Shown here piece after piece: positions 14,018 through 21,960 of a stretch of 51,824 bases of DNA (position 1 is the stretch's first letter; each line of letters opens with the position of its first letter). Under the pieces are notes generated by a model. It searched no databases, was not told the origin of the DNA, and saw only the letters and a program-made list of their open reading frames with translations. The translations under genes and the position numbers were made by a program. This stretch comes from JAWWPY01 sp964412845 (GTDB lineage: Bacteria; Actinomycetota; Actinomycetes; Streptosporangiales; Streptosporangiaceae): assembly GCA_964412845.1 (NCBI GenBank), contig CAYPQM010000019.1:1-51824 (forward strand), given 5' to 3'.

Positions 14018-15124
14018 TCATTGTCGTGCGCCGCGGCCGGGCCTGCGCAGCAGCCCGGCGGCGCACCCAGCGGCCACGATCAGTCCGGGAACGACCGTCA
14101 GCGCCAGGGGCGGCGCCGCCGTGTGCGCTGTGGCCAGCAACGACCCGAGAAAAACGAGGTAGGCGCCAATGATGAGGGCACCTGGGACGCGGCGCACCCC
14201 GCTGTCCCGGTAGGCGAACGAGAGCGCGGCGGCCGTCAGGCCCACGTTCCAGACGGCGATGAGGGTGGTGTGCGGCGACGGCGCGCCCAGGCCGGTGATC
14301 GTGCCCGGCAGCAGCAGCCCGGCCGTGATGTTCAGCGCGTTGCTGTTCAGCGTGGTGCTCAGCATGGCGGCCCCGCGTCCCCGCATCGCCAGGTACACGG
14401 CCGCGACCGCGTTCGGCAGGCTGGTCACCGCGGCGAGCACGACACCGCCGGTCACAATCTCCGCCACCCCGTAGCGCGAGCCGAGGGCCGACGCGGCCCG
14501 CTCCATCGCCACGCTGGCCGCCACCACCAGCAGCAGGGCCATCGCCGCCACGGCCGCGTCACGGCGGCGGCCGACAGGCGGGCGGATCGCCTCGTTAAGT
14601 TCCTGTTCTTCCTGGGAGACCGCGACGGCCAGCCATTGCGCCCAGCGCCGGGCCACCGGCAGCCGCCCCAGGCGAGCACGGCCTGAGCCGAGCAGGATGA
14701 TGTACGGCACCAGCACGGCGAGCGCCAGGGCCAGCCCGGCCGCGGGCGGAACCCAGCCCACGGCGACGACCAGGCACACCCCGGCCAGCCAGATCCCGGT
14801 CACGCCGCCGAGCAGGACGACCCTGCGGTGCAGGGCGATGCCCCCGGCGGTCACCGCCCCCAGGCCGAGCAGCGCGGCCAGGTTGAACACGTTGGAGCCG
14901 ATGATGACACCCGCGCCCACCTTCTGCTGGTGCGTGCTCAGCGCGGTGACGGCGGAGGTGATCTCGGGGGCGTCCGCGGCGAGAGCGGCCACGACGCCGA
15001 GCAGTCCCTCGGACAGGCCGATCCGCTCACCCAGCCGCTCCAGCCTGGTGACGAGGAGGTAACTGGTGCTGAGGCTGATGACCACCCCGGCGAGGAAAAC
15101 GGGGAAGGCCAGGATGACCGGCAC
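14018..15124 (-). CDS. Sodium/calcium exchanger (CaCA) family membrane protein
   Basis: A 368-residue cation/calcium exchanger with about ten helices in two inverted halves. The alpha-1 repeat is visible as ADAPEITSAVTAL plus GAGVIIGSNVFNLAALLG, the alpha-2 repeat as AAVTSLPNAVAAVYLA plus LSTTLNSNALNITAG. A long cytosolic loop (about 150-195) separates them. Acidic residues expected for ion binding are conserved in alpha-1 (DAPE) but alpha-2 has SLPN rather than SxPE, so ion specificity may differ. GTG 15124 follows AAGGAG by ten bases. It is convergent with the PfkB-like gene. Confidence 0.87.
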   Translation of the reverse strand: MPVILAFPVFLAGVVISLSTSYLLVTRLERLGERIGLSEGLLGVVAALAADAPEITSAVTALSTHQQKVGAGVIIGSNVFNLAALLGLGAVTAGGIALHRRVVLLGGVTGIWLAGVCLVVAVGWVPPAAGLALALAVLVPYIILLGSGRARLGRLPVARRWAQWLAVAVSQEEQELNEAIRPPVGRRRDAAVAAMALLLVVAASVAMERAASALGSRYGVAEIVTGGVVLAAVTSLPNAVAAVYLAMRGRGAAMLSTTLNSNALNITAGLLLPGTITGLGAPSPHTTLIAVWNVGLTAAALSFAYRDSGVRRVPGALIIGAYLVFLGSLLATAHTAAPPLALTVVPGLIVAAGCAAGLLRRPGRGARQ

Positions 15125-15217
15125 TGTGGCGGGCTCCTTCCGCGCACGGGCGAGGCGCCGACCAGGCTTCCCGGCTCTCCTGCCAGGTACCTTACCTGGG
15201 CTTCTTGTTCTCCTGAG

Positions 15218-15793
15218 TCACGCGCCCCAGGGGTTGCCGGCGTCCGGGCTGGCCGCGAAGACCTGCGCCTGGAGCTGGCGCGCCGTGACCGAGGTGCCGC
15301 AGACCGCCGGGGGGAGCTTGTCATTCAGCGCGGCCCAGGTTGCCCAGCCGGACAGGGATTCCTGCTCCGCGACCGGATCGGTGCGCACCGTGTGCTGGGG
15401 CACCCACTGGCCGCCCTTGGTCACCCAGGTCGCGCCGAACGCGAGGTAATGCGTCCGGTGCCCGTCGATCACGAAGGTCTCGGGGTACGGGCCAGGTGTG
15501 TCGTGCCCTCGCCACCACGCGCTGAAATCCGCCGCGTTGGACGAGGTGATGGCGACCTTGCCCGCCTGCAGCCAATCCTGCCCGGCCGCCGGGCGCAGGC
15601 CGGCCCGGTCGATCGCGCACTGGACCAGGAGAGCCGGCGCATCCGCCAGCCGCTGCACCGAGGAGTTCCCGGCGGGCGTCTTCGCCGCGCCAGGGCTCTT
15701 CGTGGCCTTCGGGGGCACGATCGCGAAATGGCATCCGGCGAGGGTGACCCCCGCGATGACAGCCGCGATCGCCCGGCCCGCACGTGCCGTCAT
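15218..15793 (-). CDS. Predicted secreted lipoprotein, unknown function
   Basis: From ATG 15793 (GGAG eight bases upstream) the 191-residue product begins MTARAGRAIAAVIAGVTLAGC: a positive N-region, hydrophobic core and lipobox LAGC, then a Pro/Lys/Ser linker. The mature domain has two cysteines (LVQCAIDRAG and PAVCGTSV) that could form a disulfide, and several Trp residues (AWWRGHD, LSGWATWAAL). I do not recognise a family. The frame is open ten codons further upstream, which would bury the signal. It is 93 bases upstream of the CaCA exchanger on the same strand and divergent from the acyl-CoA synthetase. Confidence 0.75.
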   Translation of the reverse strand: MTARAGRAIAAVIAGVTLAGCHFAIVPPKATKSPGAAKTPAGNSSVQRLADAPALLVQCAIDRAGLRPAAGQDWLQAGKVAITSSNAADFSAWWRGHDTPGPYPETFVIDGHRTHYLAFGATWVTKGGQWVPQHTVRTDPVAEQESLSGWATWAALNDKLPPAVCGTSVTARQLQAQVFAASPDAGNPWGA

Positions 15794-16014
15794 GCTGTGC
15801 ACTCCGCCCTTCACCCCCGGCAATGGTTGTTACCTGCCCCGTGGCGTGTGGCGTCCGTGGCGGCCGGCCAAACGTTCGCTCACTTGTACCGTATGGCGGC
15901 CAGGGGCGTGCCTGATATGCCCTCGACGCAGAGGAAGAATTCAGGTCGCCGGAGGCTTGCGGCGCACCGGCCTGCCCGTGGTCTACTGGCGGCAGGCTGG
16001 CGAGGAGGTGAGCC

Positions 16015-17565
16015 GTGGGGTCGTTCGGTTTCTGGCGCCACGCCGAGGAGAACCCGGACTGGGTCGCGGTCGTCGAGGCGGACGGCACTCAGCACCCGGC
16101 GGGAAGCCTGCTGGCCCGGGTCAACCAGCTGACGCACGGGCTGCGCGCGCTCGGCCTGCAGCCGGGGGACGGCATCGCCAGCCTGCTGCCGAACGGTGCC
16201 GCCGCGCTCGAGGTCTACCTGGCCGCGCTTCAAGCGGGCTGGTACGTCACCCCGATCAACTGGCACTTCACCGCCCCGGAGATCGCCTACATCGCGGCGG
16301 ACAGCGAGGCGAAGGCGTTCTTCGTGGCTGAGCGGTTCGGTGCGGCCGGGGCGGCGGCCGCCGACCAGGCGGGGATCCCGCCGGCCGGGCGGTTCTCGTT
16401 CGGCGACATCCCGGGCTTCACCCCGGTGCCGGACCTGCGGTCCGGCCAGCCGGTCACGCTGCCCGGGGACCGCGTCTCGGGCTCCGCCATGCACTACACC
16501 TCAGGCACGACCGGCCGCCCCAAGGGCGTCCGCCGGCCGCTGGCCGGCCTGGATCCGGAGATCGTCGCGGAGCTGTCCTCCGCGCTGCCCCAGTTCTTCG
16601 GCGTCACGGCAGGCCCGCCCAACGTGCACCTGGTCACATCCCCGAACTACCACACCGCCGTCACGGTCTTCGGCGGTGCTGCCCTGGCGATGGGCCACAC
16701 TCTCGTCTGCATGGACTCGTGGGATGCCGAGCAGGCGCTCGCTCTGGTCCAGCGCTACCGGGTGACCAACACCCACATGGTGCCCACTCACTTCAAGCGG
16801 ATGCTGGCGCTGCCCGAGGACACCCGCCGCCGTTACGACCTCTCGTCGATGAGATGGCTGATCCATGCGGCGGCGCCCTGCCCGGTCAGCCTCAAGCGCG
16901 CGATGCTCGACTGGTGGGGGCCGTGCGTCTATGAGTACTACGCGGCCACCGAGGGGGGCGGCACGATCGCCACCCCGCAGGACTGGCTCGCCCACCCGGG
17001 GACCGTGGGCACACCGTGGCCGATCAGCGAGGTGATGGTCACCGACGACGACGGGAACGAATGCCCGCCCGGTGCCCCGGGGACCGTGTACATGCGGATG
17101 TCGCTGCCTGACTTCAGCTACAAGGGCGATCCGGAGAAGACGGCCGCGAACCGGCTGCGGGGCTACTTCACCGTCGGCGACATCGGCTACTTCGACGACG
17201 ACGGCTTCCTGTTCCTGTGCGACCGGAAGGCAGACGTCATCATCTCCGGCGGGGCCAACATCTACCCGGCCGAGGTTGAGGCCGAGATCATCGGGCATCC
17301 CCGGGTCGCCGATGTGGCCGTCTTCGGCATCCCCGACGAGGAGTGGGGCGAGCGGGTGATGGCCGTGGTGCAGCCAGCCGACGGGGAGGAGCCGACCCCG
17401 GAGCTGGCCGCCGCGATCCTCGCGTCCCTGGATGGCAGGCTGGCCCGGATGAAGTGGCCCACGGTGATCGACTTCATCGGCGAGATGCCCCGCGATCCCA
17501 GCGGCAAGCTGCTCAAGCGCCGCCTGCGCGACCCGTTCTGGCAGGGCCGCGACCGCGCCATCTAG
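16015..17565 (+). CDS. AMP-binding acyl-CoA synthetase (FadD-like)
   Basis: A 516-residue ANL-superfamily ligase: P-loop YTSGTTGRPKG (161-171), YEYYAATEGGG (A5), GDIGYFDDDGFLFLCDRK (A7-A8 hinge), GGANIYPAEVE, and PRDPSGKLLKR holding the A10 catalytic lysine. It should activate a carboxylic acid to the acyl-AMP and then the CoA thioester; chain length is not readable. GTG 16015 follows GAGGAGG by six bases. It is monocistronic, with no beta-oxidation genes beside it. Confidence 0.92.
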   Translation: MGSFGFWRHAEENPDWVAVVEADGTQHPAGSLLARVNQLTHGLRALGLQPGDGIASLLPNGAAALEVYLAALQAGWYVTPINWHFTAPEIAYIAADSEAKAFFVAERFGAAGAAAADQAGIPPAGRFSFGDIPGFTPVPDLRSGQPVTLPGDRVSGSAMHYTSGTTGRPKGVRRPLAGLDPEIVAELSSALPQFFGVTAGPPNVHLVTSPNYHTAVTVFGGAALAMGHTLVCMDSWDAEQALALVQRYRVTNTHMVPTHFKRMLALPEDTRRRYDLSSMRWLIHAAAPCPVSLKRAMLDWWGPCVYEYYAATEGGGTIATPQDWLAHPGTVGTPWPISEVMVTDDDGNECPPGAPGTVYMRMSLPDFSYKGDPEKTAANRLRGYFTVGDIGYFDDDGFLFLCDRKADVIISGGANIYPAEVEAEIIGHPRVADVAVFGIPDEEWGERVMAVVQPADGEEPTPELAAAILASLDGRLARMKWPTVIDFIGEMPRDPSGKLLKRRLRDPFWQGRDRAI

Positions 17566-17613
17566 CTGGGCACGTGCCGCCGGCGGCCGGCGGGGTGGGT
17601 CATCCGCCGCCGG

Positions 17614-18168
17614 TCAGCCTGGCCGGGTGCGGTGCAGCCGGTCCTGGCGCAGCGACCGCATCGGCTCGGTGAGTTCCAGGGCGGCGAAGGATGCCGGCCA
17701 GTCGGCCGGGCCGTACCTGGTTCCGAGATCGCAATGGTGCAGTTCCACCTCCACCAGCCGCCGGGTCAGCAGGTGGCCGGCCGGGAACGCCGCCGAGTCC
17801 AGGATCCGCACCGGGTACCGCCAGGCCTCATCGGGCAGCTGCCGGCTGACCGTGCGCAGGGCCATCGCCGAATCGGCCAGGTCGGCCAGGAGTTCCTGCG
17901 CCGTCCGGCCTGCGCCCTGCTCAATGTCGGCGGCCCGGGCCTGCCCGCTGACGTAGGCCGGGCGGTCCTGCCCGGACCGGGCCCCGATCAGCACGTTCCG
18001 CATCGCGTCAGCGCCGCGGGCCAGGTGCGCGAGGACGTGCGCCCGCGTCCAGCCCGGCAGCAGCGACGGCGCCCGCAGGTCCGGCTCGGCGATCACTCGT
18101 GCCGTGCCCAGCAGGCGTTGCGTCGCCGCATCGATCTGATCGCTGAGCTGGCGTTGCGCGGCGTCCAC
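17614..18168 (-). CDS. Maleylpyruvate-isomerase/DinB-like (MDMPI) mycothiol-type protein
   Basis: A 184-residue four-helix DinB/MDMPI N-terminal-type protein: LPGWTRAHVLAHLARGADAMRNVL carries one metal-ligand histidine and VEVELHHCDLG the others. In actinobacteria these are metal-dependent, mycothiol-using enzymes of detoxification or aromatic acid metabolism. The C-terminal domain of full-length MDMPI is absent. The GTG start is preceded by TAGAGT and six bases, fitting leaderless transcription, with no ribosome site. The reaction is unknown. Confidence 0.85.
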   Translation of the reverse strand: MDAAQRQLSDQIDAATQRLLGTARVIAEPDLRAPSLLPGWTRAHVLAHLARGADAMRNVLIGARSGQDRPAYVSGQARAADIEQGAGRTAQELLADLADSAMALRTVSRQLPDEAWRYPVRILDSAAFPAGHLLTRRLVEVELHHCDLGTRYGPADWPASFAALELTEPMRSLRQDRLHRTRPG

Positions 18169-18174
18169 CTGATC

Positions 18175-18180
18175 ACTCTA
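18175..18180 (-). promoter_or_regulatory. -10 element for a leaderless MDMPI transcript
   Basis: On the minus strand TAGAGT is followed by six bases and then the GTG start at 18168, so the transcript would begin at the start codon. A dyad AGAGC-AG-GCTCT (18181-18192) overlaps the upstream edge. Confidence 0.5.
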
Positions 18181-18190
18181 AGAGCAGGCT

Positions 18191-19207
18191 CTAAAGAGGC
18201 CGCGGATGATCGGGGCCGACGGCGAGGGCGAGTACTTCGAGCAGGCGGGCGACGGCCGGCGGGTCAGGTGGCTCGCCGTACGTCATGGCCAGAACCTGGC
18301 GGTGGGCGCCGGGCAGCACGACGGCGTGCACGCCGGGATGGCGGGCGGCGCGCAGGGCGAGGCCGGGCAGCGTGGTGACGCCGAGCCCGGCCGCCACCAG
18401 AGCTTGCACCGCGACGAAATCGTCGGTGGTGAACGCGATCTTCGGGGTGAATCCGGCCGCTTCGCACTGGAAGAGGAGATAGCTGCGGCAGCGCTCGCAG
18501 CCGGCGATCCAGCGGCGGTCCGCGAAGTCAGCCAGGTCCGGCGGGGCCGCGGCGTCCAGCGGGGCGGGGTGCGCGCGCTCGCCTGGCGGGGCGGGGTGCG
18601 CGCGCTCGCCTGGCGGTGGCGCACGGTCGGCCCGCGGGCTGGCGGTTGACCCGGCGCAGGCCTGGGTCACCAGGTAGATGGGGTCATCCAGGAGCAGCTT
18701 GGCCCGGGTGCCGTCCTCGCCGTCGGCGGGCGGTGCGGCGGCGATCCCGTCCTGGGTGTGCCGGAAGACGAGGGCCACATCCACGTAGCCGGCCCGCAGC
18801 ATGCGCAGCGCCTCGGGCGGTTCGGCTTCGGCCAGGGTGAGGTCCATGCCAGGATGCTCGGCTTCCAGCCGGGCGGCGGCGGCGGGCACGATCGTGCCGA
18901 GCGCCGACGGGAAGGCGGCGAGGCGGATCCGGCCGCCACGCAGGCCGACATGCGCCGCGAGTTCGTTCTCCGCGGCATCGAGCCGGCCGATGATTTCCTC
19001 GGCCCGCTCGGCGAGCAGGCGGCCGGCGTCCGTCAGCCGGATACCCCGCCCGGCCCGCTGGGTCAGCCGGGCCCCCGTCTCCGCTTCCAGCCGCGCGATG
19101 TGGTGGCTGACTGAGGGCTGCGCGTAGTTGAGCGCGCGGGCCGCGGCGGTCACCGAGCCGTGCCTGGCTACCGCAACGAGCACGCGCAGCCTGGTCACGT
19201 CCAGCAT
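18191..19207 (-). CDS. LysR-family transcriptional regulator with an expanded effector domain
   Basis: 338 residues, versus about 300 for typical LysR. The N-terminal HTH is clear (VARHGSVTAAARALNYAQPSVSHHIARLE), followed by the linker helix and the periplasmic-binding-like effector domain. The extra length lies in a Pro/Ala-rich insert (about residues 198-225) containing PPGERAHPA twice, encoded by an exact 27-bp tandem duplication (18561-18614). The ATG is preceded by TATACT and six bases, fitting a leaderless transcript. Its target may be the neighbouring MDMPI gene or lie elsewhere; the partner is not shown by sequence. Confidence 0.92.
   Translation of the reverse strand: MLDVTRLRVLVAVARHGSVTAAARALNYAQPSVSHHIARLEAETGARLTQRAGRGIRLTDAGRLLAERAEEIIGRLDAAENELAAHVGLRGGRIRLAAFPSALGTIVPAAAARLEAEHPGMDLTLAEAEPPEALRMLRAGYVDVALVFRHTQDGIAAAPPADGEDGTRAKLLLDDPIYLVTQACAGSTASPRADRAPPPGERAHPAPPGERAHPAPLDAAAPPDLADFADRRWIAGCERCRSYLLFQCEAAGFTPKIAFTTDDFVAVQALVAAGLGVTTLPGLALRAARHPGVHAVVLPGAHRQVLAMTYGEPPDPPAVARLLEVLALAVGPDHPRPL
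18561..18614. repeat. Exact 27-bp tandem duplication inside the LysR gene
   Basis: 18561-18587 equals 18588-18614 base for base (starting GGGGCGGGGTGCGCGCGCTC). The unit is nine codons, so it adds nine residues in frame. A perfect copy implies recent origin or ongoing slippage. Confidence 0.85.
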
Positions 19208-19213
19208 CCAGCA

Positions 19214-19219
19214 AGTATA
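19214..19219 (-). promoter_or_regulatory. -10 element for a leaderless LysR transcript
   Basis: Minus-strand TATACT is six bases before the LysR ATG (19207). No ribosome site can fit between. A convincing -35 is not seen. Confidence 0.55.
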
Positions 19220-19406
19220 GATCGGCTCATTGTGTCGGCCGCTTCCTATCAGCCTGGCCTAATTCGCTTGGGAAGTCGCTCGCACGGCCCCCGCTGACGC
19301 CCCGTGATCTTCCCCCTCCATGGGCTGGATAACGTGCCTGCGCCCCCAGTGAGCAGGGTGGAGAAACCGCACGTCACGGGTCTGGCAGGGCAGTGTAGGG
19401 AGGAAA

Positions 19407-19422
19407 TACGACGCTCGGCGTA
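19407..19422. promoter_or_regulatory. Probable toxin-antitoxin autoregulatory operator
   Basis: TACGACGCTCGGCGTA is a 16-bp palindrome with one mismatched pair, 32 bases before the antitoxin ATG. TACTCT (19421-19426) may be the -10. Position and form fit autorepression by the antitoxin. Confidence 0.5.
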
Positions 19423-19453
19423 CTCTGATGAGACCACCACTTGGAGGAACGCC

Positions 19454-19735
19454 ATGAGCGAGCTGGCACTCGACGGCCCGCACGATGTAGCCGAGGCTGC
19501 CCGCGAGGCTGCCCTCGGACAGGTCGTCTACATCACCAACCACGGGGAACGCCTCGCCGCGATCGTACCCCTCCAGGTGGCGGCCGAGCTGGAGAGGCTG
19601 TCTCCCGGCGAGCTTGCTGATCTACTTGAGGACTTCATCGATGCTGCTACAGCACGTGAAGCGCTGGCAGAGATCGAGGCAGGAGCCAAGCCGATCCCTG
19701 CCGAAGAGGTCTGGGAAGAACTCGGCATTTCCTGA
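19454..19735 (+). CDS. Type II antitoxin, Phd/YefM-like
   Basis: A 93-residue Phd/YefM-fold antitoxin: the N-terminal DNA-binding part (DVAEAAREAALGQVVYITNHGERLAAIVPL) followed by an acidic C-terminal toxin-binding tail (AEIEAGAKPIPAEEVWEEL). ATG 19454 follows TTGGAGG. The stop TGA shares its A with the toxin's ATG, the usual coupling. It should neutralise the RelE/ParE-type toxin and repress the operon through the 19407 palindrome. Confidence 0.92.
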   Translation: MSELALDGPHDVAEAAREAALGQVVYITNHGERLAAIVPLQVAAELERLSPGELADLLEDFIDAATAREALAEIEAGAKPIPAEEVWEELGIS

Positions 19736-20001
19736 TGGCCCGCTACGCACTGGAGTTCGCGCCAACGGCACTTCGCTCGCTACGGAAACTCGATCAGGCC
19801 GCCGCGCGCCGGATCCGTACGGCGACAGAGGCCCTGCGCGACAAGCCGCGGCCGCCGGGCGCGTTACCCGTCAAGAGCATGCCCGGAATACTTCGGATCC
19901 GTTCGGGTGACTACCGGATCCTCTATCAGGTTGATGATGAGCGGCTGATCGTCCTAGTCGTGGATGCCGGACACAGGAGCACCATCTACGGCGGTCACTG
20001 A
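19735..20001 (+). CDS. Type II toxin, RelE/ParE superfamily
   Basis: An 88-residue RelE/ParE-fold protein: LEFAPTALRSLRKLDQAAARRI, then LRIRSGDYRILYQVDDERLIVLVVDAGHRSTIY. The conserved Arg of RSGDYRILY and the C-terminal HR..IY fit RelE-type mRNA interferases that cut mRNA on the ribosome. It overlaps the antitoxin by one base. Its last 48 bases overlap the 3' end of the convergent agmatinase gene. Intact by length. Confidence 0.92.
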   Translation: MARYALEFAPTALRSLRKLDQAAARRIRTATEALRDKPRPPGALPVKSMPGILRIRSGDYRILYQVDDERLIVLVVDAGHRSTIYGGH

Positions 20002-21048
20002 TTCGCCGGGTTTGGGCCCCGATGGCAGCCGGTCCTGGAGCAGCGGTGAGTGCGGGGTCCGGGCCGGCCGGGCGGGATCGGCGGCTTCGCGGCGGCGCTT
20101 CCAGGCCATCCCGGACAGCGCCTCCAGGACCACCCGGTTGGCCAGGTACGCGGTGATCTCGGCGTGGTCGTAGGGCGGCGAGACCTCCACGACGTCCAGG
20201 CCGGCCAGCGGCATCTCCATGGCGATCCGGCGGACGGCGTCGAGTAGCTGGCGGCCGGTGAGCCCGCCCGGCTCGGGGGTGCCGGTGCCCGGCGCCATGC
20301 CGGGATCGACGACGTCGACGTCCACCGACAGGAAGACGCCGTCACAGTCGTCGAGGGCGATCGCGAACGCTTCGGTGAGGCACTCGTCCAGCCCGCGGGC
20401 GACCACCTCGGCCATTTCGTAGCTGCGCATGCCCTGGGCGGCCATCCAGTCCAGCGTCTCGGGCTCCGGCCAGTAGCCCCGCAACCCGATCTGCAGGAAC
20501 CGGTCGCCGCGGACCGCGCCGGAGTCGATGAGCCTGCGCATCGGCGTGCCATGCCCGTACAGCGAGCCGAACTGGGTGTCTCCGGTGTCGGCGTGGGCGT
20601 CGAAATGGATGACTGACAGGCGTCCCCAGCCGACATGCCGGGCCACGCCGGTGGCGTCGGGATAGGCGATGGTGTGGTCGCCGCCGAGGATCACCGGGAT
20701 GGCTCCGGTGTGGCACGCCAGGCGCACCGCTTCCTCCAGCCGCCGCAACGACATCTCGGTCTCGCCGGATGGCATTTCCACGTCGCCTGCGTCGGCTACC
20801 CGCAGCTCGGCCAGTGGGTCAACGCCCAGGGCGAGGTGCGGCCGGGACCCGTCGTGCGGCAGGTAGTCCGTGAAGCGGATCGCCTGCGGGCCGAACCTGG
20901 CGCCGGGCCGGTGTGAGGTCCCGCCGTCAAACGGCGCGCCGATGATGAGGATGTCCGTCCCAGCCCAGGAGGCGGGATCGGCCAGGTCCGCCCGCGGCAC
21001 GCCGAGGAACGTGGCGTCCGGGCCGTACATCCCGCCAAGCCGGGTCAT
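19954..21048 (-). CDS. speB: Agmatinase/arginase-family ureohydrolase
   Basis: A 364-residue ureohydrolase with all binuclear manganese ligands: GGDH (His125), DAHAD (Asp150, His152, Asp154) and SVDVDVVDP (Asp243, Asp245). The active-site segments fit agmatinase (agmatine to putrescine plus urea) or guanidino-acid hydrolases better than arginase. I start at ATG 21048, which has GGGAGGA five bases before; ATG 21066 has no ribosome site. A 45-residue Pro/Arg-rich C-terminal tail is longer than usual and overlaps the RelE toxin gene. It could feed putrescine to the polyamine-type genes at 4-8.6 kb. Confidence 0.88.
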   Translation of the reverse strand: MTRLGGMYGPDATFLGVPRADLADPASWAGTDILIIGAPFDGGTSHRPGARFGPQAIRFTDYLPHDGSRPHLALGVDPLAELRVADAGDVEMPSGETEMSLRRLEEAVRLACHTGAIPVILGGDHTIAYPDATGVARHVGWGRLSVIHFDAHADTGDTQFGSLYGHGTPMRRLIDSGAVRGDRFLQIGLRGYWPEPETLDWMAAQGMRSYEMAEVVARGLDECLTEAFAIALDDCDGVFLSVDVDVVDPGMAPGTGTPEPGGLTGRQLLDAVRRIAMEMPLAGLDVVEVSPPYDHAEITAYLANRVVLEALSGMAWKRRREAADPARPARTPHSPLLQDRLPSGPKPGESVTAVDGAPVSGIHD

Positions 21049-21088
21049 CGTTCCTCCCAAGATCATCGATGAGGCCAGTATGCGCCGG

Positions 21089-21105
21089 CCCGGTGGCTCA
21101 CCGGG
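21089..21105. terminator. Hairpin between exporter operon and agmatinase
   Basis: CCCGGTG-GCT-CACCGGG (21089-21095 with 21099-21105): a 7-bp stem just downstream of the ABC permease stop at 21130 on the minus strand. No T-run. Confidence 0.45.
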
Positions 21106-21129
21106 TGCCCCTCAGCAGTTTGGGCCCGC

Positions 21130-21960
21130 TCAGCGGGACATCCGCGAATAGCGCCGGACGCACAGTGGCACGAGCACGGCGAGCAGCACCGCGGTCATCG
21201 CCAGGGTGGTCGTGATCGGGTGCTGCAACGACCAGACACTCGCGGGCGCCTGGCCCTGGGCGGTGCGGAAGAGCTCGCGGGTCGCGGCGACCACCGCGGA
21301 CATGGGATTCCAGTCGGCGGCGACCCGGAGCCAGGCTGGCATGCGCGCCGGGTCGACGAAGACGTTGGAGATGAAGCCGAGCAGGAACGAGGGCACCATG
21401 CCCAGTGCGTCGGCGGACTGAGGACTCCGGGCGAGCAGGCCGATGGCGGCACCGACCCAGCCCATCGCGAACCCGAACAGCGAGAGCAGCACGAAAGCGA
21501 AGACGGTGCTGCCCAGGCCGCCCAGCGGGCGCCAGCCGACCGCCAGCCCGCAGCCGATCATCACCGCAAGCGACGGAAGCCCGATGATCACCGAGGAGAC
21601 CGTCCGGCCAATAAGGACTGACGACCGCGCGATGGGGAGTGTCTTGAACCGGTCGATGACGCCTTCGGTCATGTCGGTTGCCACCGCCACGGCGACCGTT
21701 GCCGACGCGAACAGCGTGGACTGGGCGAACAGCCCCGACATGAGGTAGGAGCGGTAGTTGCCACCGGGCACGCTGATCGAGCTGCCGAAGACGTAGCCGA
21801 ACAGAACGACGAAGATGACCGGCATGAGCAGGCTGCCGATGATGATGTCGGGCTGGCGTGCGCTGCGCAGCACGAACCGCCGGGTGGCGGTGACGGCGTC
21901 GCTCACGGCGAAGCGCAGCCGGCCAGCCGGGGTGTGGGGTTCAATCACCAGGGTGGTCAT
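21130..21960 (-). CDS. ABC-2 type exporter permease (DrrB-like)
   Basis: A 276-residue ABC-2 permease with six predicted helices. Family landmarks are RQPDIIIGSLLMPVIFVVLFGYVFG, the ATDMTEGVIDRFKTLPIARSSVLIGR loop and FISNVFVDPARMPAWLR. ATG 21960 overlaps the ATPase stop (ATGA), so the two are coupled. With the ATPase it should export a hydrophobic compound, as in daunorubicin-type exporters. The frame is open further upstream but overlaps the ATPase. Confidence 0.93.
   Translation of the reverse strand: MTTLVIEPHTPAGRLRFAVSDAVTATRRFVLRSARQPDIIIGSLLMPVIFVVLFGYVFGSSISVPGGNYRSYLMSGLFAQSTLFASATVAVAVATDMTEGVIDRFKTLPIARSSVLIGRTVSSVIIGLPSLAVMIGCGLAVGWRPLGGLGSTVFAFVLLSLFGFAMGWVGAAIGLLARSPQSADALGMVPSFLLGFISNVFVDPARMPAWLRVAADWNPMSAVVAATRELFRTAQGQAPASVWSLQHPITTTLAMTAVLLAVLVPLCVRRYSRMSR

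Noticed and set aside
15824..16014. A promoter from TTGTAC (15884) and GATATG (15914).
   Set aside because: The spacing of 24 bases is too long for a normal promoter.
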